Shown here piece after piece: positions 1 to 6,057 of a DNA stretch of 9,530 nt. Made by a program: the position numbers and the translations under genes. The stretch lies in contig QNDZ01000055.1 of the NCBI GenBank assembly GCA_003646055.1, forward strand, positions 1-9,530, read 5' to 3'. The notes beneath the pieces are model-generated. The model was not told the origin of the DNA and did not search any database. It saw nothing but the letters and a program-made list of their open reading frames with translations. This stretch comes from a bacterium. GTDB lineage: Bacteria; Hydrothermota; UBA3072; B12-G15. Position 1 is the first letter of the stretch. Every line of letters starts with the position of its first letter.

Positions 1-990
1 GACAATGAGAAAGACCATTGCAATCAAAGATGTTATAATAACTGCAAGCCTTGGCTCTTCCCTTTTTGAACCAAGGGTATGTGAAAGGAAGGATGGAACC
101 ACCCTGTCTATTGAAAGTGCCTGAAGGGTTCTTGGAGCACTGATTATGAATGTCAGGGTGGAGGAGAGGGTTGCACACCATATACCTGCAAAGACAAGGA
201 ATGGCAACCTTGAGATTTTTGTTGCCACAAGACTTGAACCTGTAAGTATTCTGTAATCAGCATAGGCAGAGAATTTTACCATCATCAGGAGATATATTAC
301 TGTTGTGAAACCAATTGCCAGAAGGGTTCCACGAGGGATGCTCTTTCCAGGATTTGAGAGTTCTCCTGACATCCCTACACCCGCAGAAATACCTGTTACA
401 GCAGGGAAGAATACTGCAAACACCTTCCAGAAGTTCAGATTATCCGTGAAGTGTGGAGAGAGATTCACACTTAAAGGCTTCCATCCTGGAGTAAAAAATA
501 TGGATAGAACGGCAAGCATCAGGACACCAAATATTGCATACTGCACCTTGACTGCAAAGTCAGCACCAATGAGAGCAATCACCATAAATATAAACAGGAC
601 TATCAGGGAAACAGCAACCCCATTTATGTGGGGGAAAACCCATTTAAGGGATTCAACAAAACCAAGGATATAAAAGGCAACTGAGATGGACTGTGATAAA
701 AACAGGGGAATTCCTATGGTTCCTCCCATCTCAACCCCTGTGCTTCTTGAAATCAGGTAATAAATGCCACCTTTACCCACTGTGATATTTGTTGAGAGTG
801 ATGATAGAGAGAGGGCGGTTATAAGTGAGATGCCAACTGAGAGCAGGAGGATGCCAAGCCCTCCCCATAGACCAGCCTGCCCAACAGTCCACGCTGTCCT
901 GAGAAAGAGAATAACACCCAGAATGGATAGGGTGGTTGGGAGAAAAACCCCGTTGAATGTCCCAAACCGCCTTACACTTTTATTATTCAT
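1..990 (-). CDS. Cation-chloride cotransporter (SLC12-like), 5' part; 3' end lies outside the window
   Basis: Integral membrane symporter expected to move Na+ and/or K+ together with Cl-; which ions cannot be told from the sequence. 330 codons are visible and the frame stays open to the window edge. Residues 14-31 carry the family signature (GVFLPTTLSILGVILFLR, transmembrane helix 1). It is followed by VGQAGLWGG (36-44), GKGGIYYLISRSTG (72-85), a conserved MSGELSNPGKSIPRGTLL stretch (207-224) and ISAPRTLQALSIDRVVP (283-299), all features of the cation-chloride cotransporter branch of the APC superfamily. About eight hydrophobic helices are present. The cytosolic N-terminus is only about 10 residues, much shorter than the regulatory N-terminus of animal NKCC/KCC proteins. 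The start is the first ATG after an in-frame TAA only two codons upstream. There is no Shine-Dalgarno sequence, and a promoter ends 9 bases before the ATG. A general amino-acid permease is the alternative, less likely given the signature. Confidence 0.88.
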   Translation of the reverse strand, partial: MNNKSVRRFGTFNGVFLPTTLSILGVILFLRTAWTVGQAGLWGGLGILLLSVGISLITALSLSSLSTNITVGKGGIYYLISRSTGVEMGGTIGIPLFLSQSISVAFYILGFVESLKWVFPHINGVAVSLIVLFIFMVIALIGADFAVKVQYAIFGVLMLAVLSIFFTPGWKPLSVNLSPHFTDNLNFWKVFAVFFPAVTGISAGVGMSGELSNPGKSIPRGTLLAIGFTTVIYLLMMVKFSAYADYRILTGSSLVATKISRLPFLVFAGIWCATLSSTLTFIISAPRTLQALSIDRVVPSFLSHTLGSKREEPRLAVIITSLIAMVFLIV

Positions 991-999
991 CTGTTTTTA

Positions 1000-1028
1000 A
1001 GTGTAAACTTGGTAATACTCTGTGTCAA
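1000..1028 (-). promoter_or_regulatory. Sigma-70 promoter of the cotransporter gene
   Basis: On the minus strand a perfect -35 box TTGACA (1028-1023) is followed after 17 bases by TACACT (1005-1000, 4 of 6 matches to TATAAT). Only 9 bases separate the -10 box from the ATG at 990. The expected transcription start is therefore about 2-4 bases before the start codon, giving a nearly leaderless mRNA, which fits the absence of a ribosome-binding site. Confidence 0.65.
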
Positions 1029-1072
1029 TAGTGGTTCTCACCATACCGTGTGTTTGAAAATTCTATGCTCAT

Positions 1073-2764
1073 TTACGGATGCATTGAGTCGGGAGAATAT
1101 ACAGATGTGATAAATTCATATTCTTTTGGTTTACTCCCATAACCTGCTATAAGCGAGATAGTAAGTTCATTGATACCATTTTTAAGGTTTGTTGATGGAT
1201 ACTCAAGGAGGAAATGGTTATCTGCCCCCTTTTTCACAGTTGCATAGTAGGTTTCCGTATCAGTGGAAGCAGAGGTGAGTGCTAATTTTATCCATGATTT
1301 TACCCCGCTCTGCACCTGAAGAAAAATTCTGATACTATCACCATACTCAAAAGCCAGCTTTTCTCCTTTAATACCCTTTGCATACATATTTTTTGTAAAG
1401 TTACCTTTCCAATGGAGTTTATGGAAGATTCTGTACAATATCTCCTTAAACATTTCAAAAGAGTGGGTGAGTTTGACATATTCAGTTTTTTCATATATTG
1501 GGGGGTGATTTAATCCGAGCCATTTATAAGTTTTTGCCCTTTCTATATTATACTCAAAATCATCTGAATCAAAGAGCAAAAGGAATATCCCTTCTCTTCT
1601 TCTTATGCTACGAGGAATTCTGTATGTTTCCATGACAACAAAAGATGGTCTGATAGTGAAAGGTCCAATTGAATCAAGCACTGTGTGAAGCCCTTTATCC
1701 ACAATGATAATTTTTCCGGAAAAATCCTTCTGGGTGTTATTTTTCACTATAATTAAGAATGAATCCACCGTGCCTTGAAGCAGGCTCGCATAGTCAGGAA
1801 TGTAAAGGTACATATAAAAATCTTTTGATTCCTCGGTCCCTTCAAACTTATCCTGTGAAAACAACAACCCTATTTTTTCACCCTGAATGATTCTTTCATT
1901 TAAATTGTCCATATAAATCGTATAACCAACACTCCATATTCCCTTTTTGTATGGTAGAGCATCCAGATTTAAATGGGAAACGTTTATACCAGTAAATATT
2001 GGATCATTGACCCTCAACCATTCAGTCCTGAATTTATTATGCTCTGGAGTGTATACCCTGAAGCGGAGTAGAGGCTCAGGAATGTTGATTGTTGCTAAAT
2101 TCTCCACAGGGATTAGAAGGGTTATAGAATCGGTACATGGAGAAATATATTTTACTGGGCTGTTATTCAACCCCCAGATAATCATGTCATTAAACAGTTT
2201 TTTTTCATCTTCGGGTAATGATTTTATTCCATAGGCATAATCTGGGTAAAGGGAGGTAACAATGACTTTCCCACGTCCATATCTCCATGCTATTAGAATA
2301 GGCATATGAGTTTTTGGATTTCTAAGCAGTATCTTTGAAGTTGGTGGGTAGGTGGTTAAATAGCCATCATACTTGCACACCAATGAATCGTCTTCCTGCC
2401 TGAGGAAAATAGGGTGGGGGAATTCTATATAAGCCCATCTTGTATCTCTTGCATCATCCTCATTCCATCCATAACCACCAAACTCTCCAGGAAGGACATC
2501 GTACACAAATCCTTTACCCTGACTTAACACAATAATAGTCCCTCCATCATGAACAAATTTTTCGAGCGCTCTTTTGAAATCTAATGAATAGATACCAAAG
2601 AGGCCACCTGAAGGGAATATTATAAGGTCTACGGATTGAAATAGAGGCTGAGAAGAGTGCCCTGGTATTTTTAAGTTCCGTGAAACAAAAGTACATGAAA
2701 AGCCATACTCCTTTAAAAGATTTTCACAATCATGGCTAAAACCTTCAAAAAAAATATAAACCAA
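1073..2764 (-). CDS. Body of a frameshifted secreted protein: glutamine-amidotransferase-like fold plus beta-rich domains
   Basis: Open frame of 563 codons if read from a TTG at 2764, but that start has no Shine-Dalgarno sequence and is probably not real: this is the main part of a gene whose true start is the ATG at 2909, in another frame. Removing one T from the T8 run at 2747-2754 joins both parts into a 611-residue secreted protein. Residues 1-200 look like a class-I glutamine-amidotransferase/ThuA-like Rossmann domain: a first beta strand (YIFFEG), DLIIFPSGGLFG (48-59), FVHDGGTIIVLSQG (70-83), and YGRGKVIVTSLYPD (163-176). No catalytic Cys-His pair is evident, so a structural or binding role is more likely than catalysis. 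Residues 200-560 are beta-rich with Ig-like character and have no family I can name. The gene is divergent from arsR. It is either a recent pseudogene, a slippage-expressed gene, or a sequencing error in the homopolymer. Confidence 0.7.
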   Translation of the reverse strand: MVYIFFEGFSHDCENLLKEYGFSCTFVSRNLKIPGHSSQPLFQSVDLIIFPSGGLFGIYSLDFKRALEKFVHDGGTIIVLSQGKGFVYDVLPGEFGGYGWNEDDARDTRWAYIEFPHPIFLRQEDDSLVCKYDGYLTTYPPTSKILLRNPKTHMPILIAWRYGRGKVIVTSLYPDYAYGIKSLPEDEKKLFNDMIIWGLNNSPVKYISPCTDSITLLIPVENLATINIPEPLLRFRVYTPEHNKFRTEWLRVNDPIFTGINVSHLNLDALPYKKGIWSVGYTIYMDNLNERIIQGEKIGLLFSQDKFEGTEESKDFYMYLYIPDYASLLQGTVDSFLIIVKNNTQKDFSGKIIIVDKGLHTVLDSIGPFTIRPSFVVMETYRIPRSIRRREGIFLLLFDSDDFEYNIERAKTYKWLGLNHPPIYEKTEYVKLTHSFEMFKEILYRIFHKLHWKGNFTKNMYAKGIKGEKLAFEYGDSIRIFLQVQSGVKSWIKLALTSASTDTETYYATVKKGADNHFLLEYPSTNLKNGINELTISLIAGYGSKPKEYEFITSVYSPDSMHP

Positions 2765-2909
2765 TTCTTATATGAAAATAATCTATATCCTCATCTTCTA
2801 AATCCGAAAGATTATCAATTTTGCTATTATTAACTCCTTCCCAGGTGGGTTGCCCTGCCACCAACCATGTTGAGATTAATAAAACTACAATCAGTTTTCT
2901 TTCCTTCAT
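2745..2909 (-). CDS. Signal-peptide N-terminal piece of the frameshifted gene (54 residues)
   Basis: ATG at 2909 opens a 54-codon frame ending at TGA (2747-2745). It begins MKERKLIVVLLISTWLVAGQ: a positively charged start, a hydrophobic core, and a VAG/Q signal-peptidase-I-like site. An acidic linker (LSDLEDEDIDYF, residues 34-45) and the start of a beta strand (IRIGLYFF, 47-54) follow. A good Shine-Dalgarno AGAGG (2920-2916) lies 6 bases upstream and a promoter lies before it. The last codons run straight into the T8 tract. With seven T the frame would continue as LYFFEGFSHDCENLL into the body of the protein, which restores both a signal peptide and the first strand of the Rossmann-like domain. 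This is strong internal evidence that the two frames are one gene. An ATG at 2913 exists in another frame and gives no signal peptide. Confidence 0.75.
   Translation of the reverse strand: MKERKLIVVLLISTWLVAGQPTWEGVNNSKIDNLSDLEDEDIDYFHIRIGLYFF
2747..2754 (-). repeat. T8 homopolymer at the frameshift point
   Basis: Eight consecutive A on the plus strand (T8 in the coding strand) sit exactly where the two frames of the secreted-protein gene meet. Loss of one base makes the gene continuous. Runs of this length are prone to replication slippage, RNA-polymerase slippage and sequencing error. Confidence 0.9.
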
Positions 2910-2915
2910 TCATCA

Positions 2916-2920
2916 CCTCT
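2916..2920 (-). promoter_or_regulatory. Ribosome-binding site deciding the ATG 2909 start
   Basis: Coding-strand AGAGG (within AGAGGTGAT, a good match to the anti-Shine-Dalgarno complement) lies 6 bases before the ATG at 2909. Nothing similar precedes the TTG at 2764. This supports translation starting at 2909. Confidence 0.7.
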
Positions 2921-2939
2921 ATCCATAAAAACTTAATTT

Positions 2940-2968
2940 TTTTTAGCACCACTTTAAAATTATGTCAA
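2940..2968 (-). promoter_or_regulatory. Promoter of the frameshifted secreted-protein gene
   Basis: Minus-strand TTGACA (2968-2963), a 17-base spacer, then TAAAAA (2945-2940, a weak -10 with 4 of 6 matches). Transcription would start near 2933, giving a leader of about 24 bases that contains the AGAGG ribosome-binding site. It faces away from the arsR promoter; the two -35 boxes are 25 bases apart, so a regulator bound between them could affect both. Confidence 0.55.
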
Positions 2969-2993
2969 GACATTCCATCCTCATAAAAAGACC

Positions 2994-3021
2994 TTGACAA
3001 TTATTTATTTCATATTAATAT
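2994..3021 (+). promoter_or_regulatory. Promoter of the arsR-TDT operon
   Basis: Exact TTGACA (2994-2999), a 16-base AT-rich spacer and TAATAT (3016-3021, 4 of 6 matches). Eight bases separate it from the ATG at 3030, so the transcript should be leaderless or nearly so. The TTG of the -35 box lies in frame with arsR and could be misread as a start codon. Confidence 0.65.
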
Positions 3022-3038
3022 ATGTTCATATGTTCATA
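3021..3038 (+). promoter_or_regulatory. Candidate ArsR operator over the transcription start and start codon
   Basis: The 18 bases TATGTTCATATGTTCATA match their own reverse complement at 14 of 18 positions, centred on CATATG. They also contain ATGTTCAT twice in direct tandem (3022-3029 and 3030-3037). Position immediately after the -10 box and across the arsR start codon is what autorepression would need, and TATG...CATA half sites resemble operators of the ArsR/SmtB family. Binding by this ArsR is inferred. Confidence 0.5.
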
Positions 3039-3407
3039 GAAAATGCTGTTGAACTATTGGGTTTAGTTTCAGACAGGACAAGGCTGGAGATCCTTCTTTT
3101 GCTTAAAAGGAGGGATTTCTATGTGTGTGAGCTTGTTTATGTGCTTGGGAAGTCTCAATCCCTGATTTCACATAACCTGAGACTGTTGAGGGCATTGGGT
3201 GTTGTAACATTCACAAAAGAGGGTAAGTGGTTCAGGTATTCATTAAAAAAGGATAAAGGGTTGAGGTTTTTATCCTGTCTTCTTGAGGATATAACCTTGC
3301 CTGATGAGATGGAGAAAAGGATTGATAAATTGAAGGGTAAGGATAGGGTAGGACTATGTAAACTAATAAAAGAAACCATGGAGGAACACAATGTTCAGGG
3401 AGATTGA
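3030..3407 (+). CDS. ArsR/SmtB-family transcriptional repressor
   Basis: 125-residue winged-helix DNA-binding protein, the usual size for ArsR/SmtB repressors, which leave DNA when a metal, metalloid or thiol ligand binds. LLGLVSDRTRLEILLLL (9-25) is the typical N-terminal helix pair, and VCELVYVLGKSQSLISHNLRLLRALGVV (32-59) is the helix-turn-helix, followed by the wing FTKEGKWFRYSL (61-72). The classical ELCVCDL metal motif is reduced to YVCEL with one cysteine (C33); C83 and C110 are the only others. A canonical three-thiol arsenic site is therefore not obvious, and the inducer is unknown. The ATG at 3030 is chosen over the in-frame TTG at 2994 because the latter is the promoter -35 box. 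No Shine-Dalgarno sequence is present. It overlaps the downstream transporter gene by 17 bases, so the two form an operon in which ArsR probably represses itself and the transporter. Confidence 0.85.
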   Translation: MFIENAVELLGLVSDRTRLEILLLLKRRDFYVCELVYVLGKSQSLISHNLRLLRALGVVTFTKEGKWFRYSLKKDKGLRFLSCLLEDITLPDEMEKRIDKLKGKDRVGLCKLIKETMEEHNVQGD

Positions 3408-4428
3408 ATCAAAAAGATATATCATTAAGAATTTTGCACCATCGTGGTTTGCTGTGGTAATGGGCACAGGCATTCTCAGTCTAACAGCATATATGTATTC
3501 AAGTTACATTACATTTCTACTTTATGTTTCGAAAGTGCTTTTTTACTTAAATGTAATCCTGTTTATTGTGTTTCTTATACCCTGGATTCTGAGGTGGTTT
3601 TTATATAGAAAAGATGCACTTGGCGACCTATTTCACCCTGTAAACTCCAATTTTTATCCTACATTTTCAGTAGGTATGCTCGTCCTTGCATCCAACTTCC
3701 TTGTTGTTGGGAAAATGGTGTTACCGGCTCTTATACTATGGTTCTGTGGTGCCATTATTACGATATTTTTTGCTCTATTTATTCCTTTTTATATATTCAA
3801 GGGAGAGCATGTGAAGATTCACCATATAAATCCTGCCTGGTTTATTCCTCCTGTGGGGCTTATAGTCATTCCCATTCCAGGGAGTATTCTGGTCAACAGC
3901 CTTTCAGGTATACTTCATGAACTTGCTATTATTTTGAACATTTTTGGCTGGGGAACTGGCTTCTTTCTTTACATTGTTCTCCTTGTTATCTGTGTTTATA
4001 GATTCATATTACATACTCCACTCCAGAATATTCTTGCTCCAACAATATGGATAAACCTTGGTCCGATAGGTGCAGGCACCGTTTCACTGTTTGGGTTGAT
4101 GGGATCTACCAATATGATTTCTGTAAAAGAACCATTCCTATTTTTTGGAGTCCTTTTCTGGAGTTTTGGTATATGGTGGTTGATTATGGCAATTGCAATG
4201 ACAATTTACTATATACGGCGATTGAGTTTACCCTATGCAATGTCCTGGTGGGCATTCACATTCCCTCTTGGTGCCTACGTGGCTGCAACACATAAGGTTT
4301 CCTCCTTTCTTGGGTTTAAAATCATAGATTATTTTGGAATACTTCTCTTTTGCCTTTTGTTTTCATTATGGCTTGTTACCGCCTGTTTCACCCTGAAAAA
4401 TGCCTACAGTGGACGATTGTTCAAATAA
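3391..4428 (+). CDS. TDT-family (TehA/SLAC1/Mae1-like) anion transporter
   Basis: 345-residue membrane protein with about ten hydrophobic helices, the fold size of the tellurite-resistance/dicarboxylate transporter family (TehA, Mae1, SLAC1, sulfite pump Ssu1). Recognisable stretches are NFAPSWFAVVMGTGILSLT (14-32, helix 1), HPVNSNFYPTFSVGMLVLASNF (82-103), WINLGPIGAGTVSLFGLMG (220-238) and WWAFTFPLGAYVAAT (286-300). Members pass anions such as C4-dicarboxylates, sulfite, chloride or nitrate; the substrate here is not determined. Its ATG lies inside arsR, 17 bases before the arsR stop, with GGAGG (3380-3384) 6 bases upstream, so translation is probably coupled. Control by an ArsR repressor suggests export or detoxification of a toxic anion (sulfite, tellurite or similar), which is inference from context. 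Confidence 0.85.
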   Translation: MFREIESKRYIIKNFAPSWFAVVMGTGILSLTAYMYSSYITFLLYVSKVLFYLNVILFIVFLIPWILRWFLYRKDALGDLFHPVNSNFYPTFSVGMLVLASNFLVVGKMVLPALILWFCGAIITIFFALFIPFYIFKGEHVKIHHINPAWFIPPVGLIVIPIPGSILVNSLSGILHELAIILNIFGWGTGFFLYIVLLVICVYRFILHTPLQNILAPTIWINLGPIGAGTVSLFGLMGSTNMISVKEPFLFFGVLFWSFGIWWLIMAIAMTIYYIRRLSLPYAMSWWAFTFPLGAYVAATHKVSSFLGFKIIDYFGILLFCLLFSLWLVTACFTLKNAYSGRLFK

Positions 4429-4441
4429 CCATAATTATATA

Positions 4442-4470
4442 TTGACAGAGCTTGTTTTAATATTTATTTT
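4442..4470 (+). promoter_or_regulatory. Promoter of the rhomboid-SDH protease operon
   Basis: TTGACA (4442-4447), a 17-base spacer and TATTTT (4465-4470, 4 of 6). It begins only 13 bases after the transporter stop, and no terminator lies between, so some read-through from the arsR operon is possible. Only 6 bases separate the -10 box from the ATG at 4477, predicting transcription start at or within a base or two of the ATG. A TTTAAT at 4468-4473 matches TATAAT better but has a 20-base spacer and would put the start inside the gene. Confidence 0.6.
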
Positions 4471-4476
4471 AATTCT

Positions 4477-5166
4477 ATGATACCATTAAGAGATACTATA
4501 AGGAGCAGAACATTCCCAATTGTAACATACTCCTTAATTGGTTTGAATGTGTTTATCTTCCTCATTGAACGCTCTCTGCCCGTGCATGAACTTGATTCTA
4601 TTGTTGTTATGTATGGGATTGTTCCTGCCCGTTTAATCCATTCTCCATTTTCAAGTTTTTACATTCTTTTTACATCCATGTTTCTTCATGGTGGATGGAC
4701 ACATCTGATTGGTAACATGTGGGCACTTTACCTTTTTGGTGACAATGTTGAGGATGTTATGGGACATTTTCGTTTTATCGTTTTTTATATAATGGCAGGC
4801 GTGGTTGCAGGATTGGTCCATATCCTCTTCAATCCATTGTCCACTGTTCCAACCATAGGTGCCTCTGGTGCAATCGCAGGGGTCATGGGTGCATACTTTA
4901 TACTTTTCCCCCGTTCTACAATCATAACCCTTGTGCCTTTATTCTTTTTGCCATTCTTTGTTGAGATACCAGCAGTTATATTCATTGGGTTCTGGTTTCT
5001 TTCCCAGTTTTTTAATGGTACACTCTCACTTGTGACACCAGGTGTTCTTGGTGGGATTGCATGGTGGGCACACGTTGGAGGTTTTGCCTTTGGCCTGTTT
5101 TTTCACAGGCTTTTCATGACCAGAAGGTACAGAAAGGTGTATCCTGATGAAATCTTTCCCTTTTAA
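4477..5166 (+). CDS. Rhomboid-family intramembrane serine protease
   Basis: 229-residue polytopic protease that cleaves transmembrane substrates within the membrane. The catalytic dyad is visible: Ser130 in GASGAIAG (128-135) and His199 in WWAHVGG (196-202). The L1/helix-2 signature MFLHGGWTHLIGNMWAL (68-84) supplies H71, H76 and N80, which form the oxyanion region in this family. The N-terminal MIPLRDTIRSRTFP is characteristic of bacterial rhomboids of this subgroup. Six or so hydrophobic helices are present and no extra domain. It starts without a Shine-Dalgarno sequence, directly after a promoter. It is followed after 11 bases by an SDH-type protease gene, making a two-protease operon. Confidence 0.93.
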   Translation: MIPLRDTIRSRTFPIVTYSLIGLNVFIFLIERSLPVHELDSIVVMYGIVPARLIHSPFSSFYILFTSMFLHGGWTHLIGNMWALYLFGDNVEDVMGHFRFIVFYIMAGVVAGLVHILFNPLSTVPTIGASGAIAGVMGAYFILFPRSTIITLVPLFFLPFFVEIPAVIFIGFWFLSQFFNGTLSLVTPGVLGGIAWWAHVGGFAFGLFFHRLFMTRRYRKVYPDEIFPF

Positions 5167-5177
5167 GGAGGTGTAAT

Positions 5178-5999
5178 ATGGGAACAATGGATATATTCTG
5201 GATTTTTTTGATGCTCATTGCACTTCAACCAGTGCTTGCACAGAAGATGCTTGAGAATGCCAGAAGAAGGTTGATGATGAAGATTGAAGCAATGAGGGGT
5301 TCGCGATTGATTCTCTTAATCCACAGGCAGGAGACCATGAGTTTTCTGGGTTTTCCTCTATTCAAATACATAAATATCCATGACTCTGAGGAGGTTTTGA
5401 GGGCAATCCACATGACAGATGATGATATGCCCATAGATATTGTTTTACACACACCTGGCGGACTTGTACTTGCAGCACTCCAGATTGCAAGGGCATTAAA
5501 AAGACACAGGGGGAAAACAACGGTTTTTGTTCCTCACTATGCCATGTCTGGCGGAACACTCATAGCCCTTGCAGCAGACGAGATTGTGATGAGCCCTGAT
5601 GCAGTTCTCGGCCCAATTGATCCTCAGATAGGAGAGTATCCTGCTGCATCCATACTCAGTGTAGTTAAAAAGAAAAAGATAAATGAAGTTGATGACTCAA
5701 CCCTTATCCTTGCAGATATAGGGAAGAAGGCCATCAAACAGGTAGAAAAGGCTGCTTATGAATTACTTAAAGGCAAGATGGATGATAAAAAAGCAAAAAA
5801 GATTGCAAAACTTCTTTCCACAGGTAAGTGGACACACGACCACCCAATTACCCTTGATGAGGCAAAGGAACTTGGATTGAATGTGTCCACAGATATGCCA
5901 AAGGAGATATATCAACTCATGACACTCTATCCACAGCCAACAAGGGGTAGTCAGAGTGTTGAATACATACCTGTTAAGAAGACCATGAACCACAAGTAG
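5178..5999 (+). CDS. Membrane-anchored SDH-family (ClpP-fold) serine protease
   Basis: 273-residue protein of the 'serine dehydrogenase proteinase' family (ClpP/crotonase fold, related to SppA and archaeal 1510-N proteases). Residues 4-22 form one N-terminal membrane helix, so the enzyme is anchored. The core shows DIVLHTPGGLVLAALQIARAL (87-107, with H91), the nucleophile elbow YAMSGGTLIALAADEIVMSP (121-140, Ser124) and GPIDPQIGEYPAAS (145-158). A lysine-rich linker follows and a C-terminal segment DHPITLDEAKELGL (221-234) typical of the family. I cannot assign the remaining catalytic residues with certainty. The start is fixed by AAGGAGG (5165-5171), which overlaps the rhomboid stop and lies 6 bases before the ATG. 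The rhomboid partner suggests joint turnover of membrane proteins or released peptides. No stomatin or NfeD partner gene is present here. Confidence 0.9.
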   Translation: MGTMDIFWIFLMLIALQPVLAQKMLENARRRLMMKIEAMRGSRLILLIHRQETMSFLGFPLFKYINIHDSEEVLRAIHMTDDDMPIDIVLHTPGGLVLAALQIARALKRHRGKTTVFVPHYAMSGGTLIALAADEIVMSPDAVLGPIDPQIGEYPAASILSVVKKKKINEVDDSTLILADIGKKAIKQVEKAAYELLKGKMDDKKAKKIAKLLSTGKWTHDHPITLDEAKELGLNVSTDMPKEIYQLMTLYPQPTRGSQSVEYIPVKKTMNHK

Positions 6000-6024
6000 T
6001 ACCCTGAAAAATAACTTATAGATT

Positions 6025-6052
6025 AAAAAAGGGCCGGATTAACCGGCCCTTT
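6025..6052. terminator. Bidirectional intrinsic terminator between convergent genes
   Basis: A perfect 10-base-pair stem AAAGGGCCGG/CCGGCCCTTT with loop ATTAA (6028-6052), flanked by A6 on the plus strand at 6025-6030. Read on the minus strand the hairpin is followed by TTTTTT, ideal for ending the Kelch gene (stop at 6058). On the plus strand only TTTCTCATTT follows, so it should be somewhat weaker for the protease operon. Confidence 0.93.
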
Positions 6053-6057
6053 CTCAT

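Noticed and set aside
305..1000. Two plus-strand open frames (305-673 and 764-1000)
   Set aside because: They lie antisense to the cotransporter gene, whose translation gives an unmistakable family signature; they have no motif or ribosome-binding site.
1029..1072. Small inverted repeat TGGT-GAGA-ACCA after the frameshifted gene as a terminator
   Set aside because: Only four base pairs and no T tract; too weak to call.
2762..2764. TTG as the start of the amidotransferase-like protein
   Set aside because: No Shine-Dalgarno sequence or adjacent promoter; the true start with signal peptide, Shine-Dalgarno and promoter is at 2909 in the other frame, separated by the T8 run.
2994..3029. N-terminal extension of ArsR from TTG 2994
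   Set aside because: This TTG is part of the TTGACA -35 box, and the -10 box lies between it and the real ATG, so it cannot be transcribed from this promoter.
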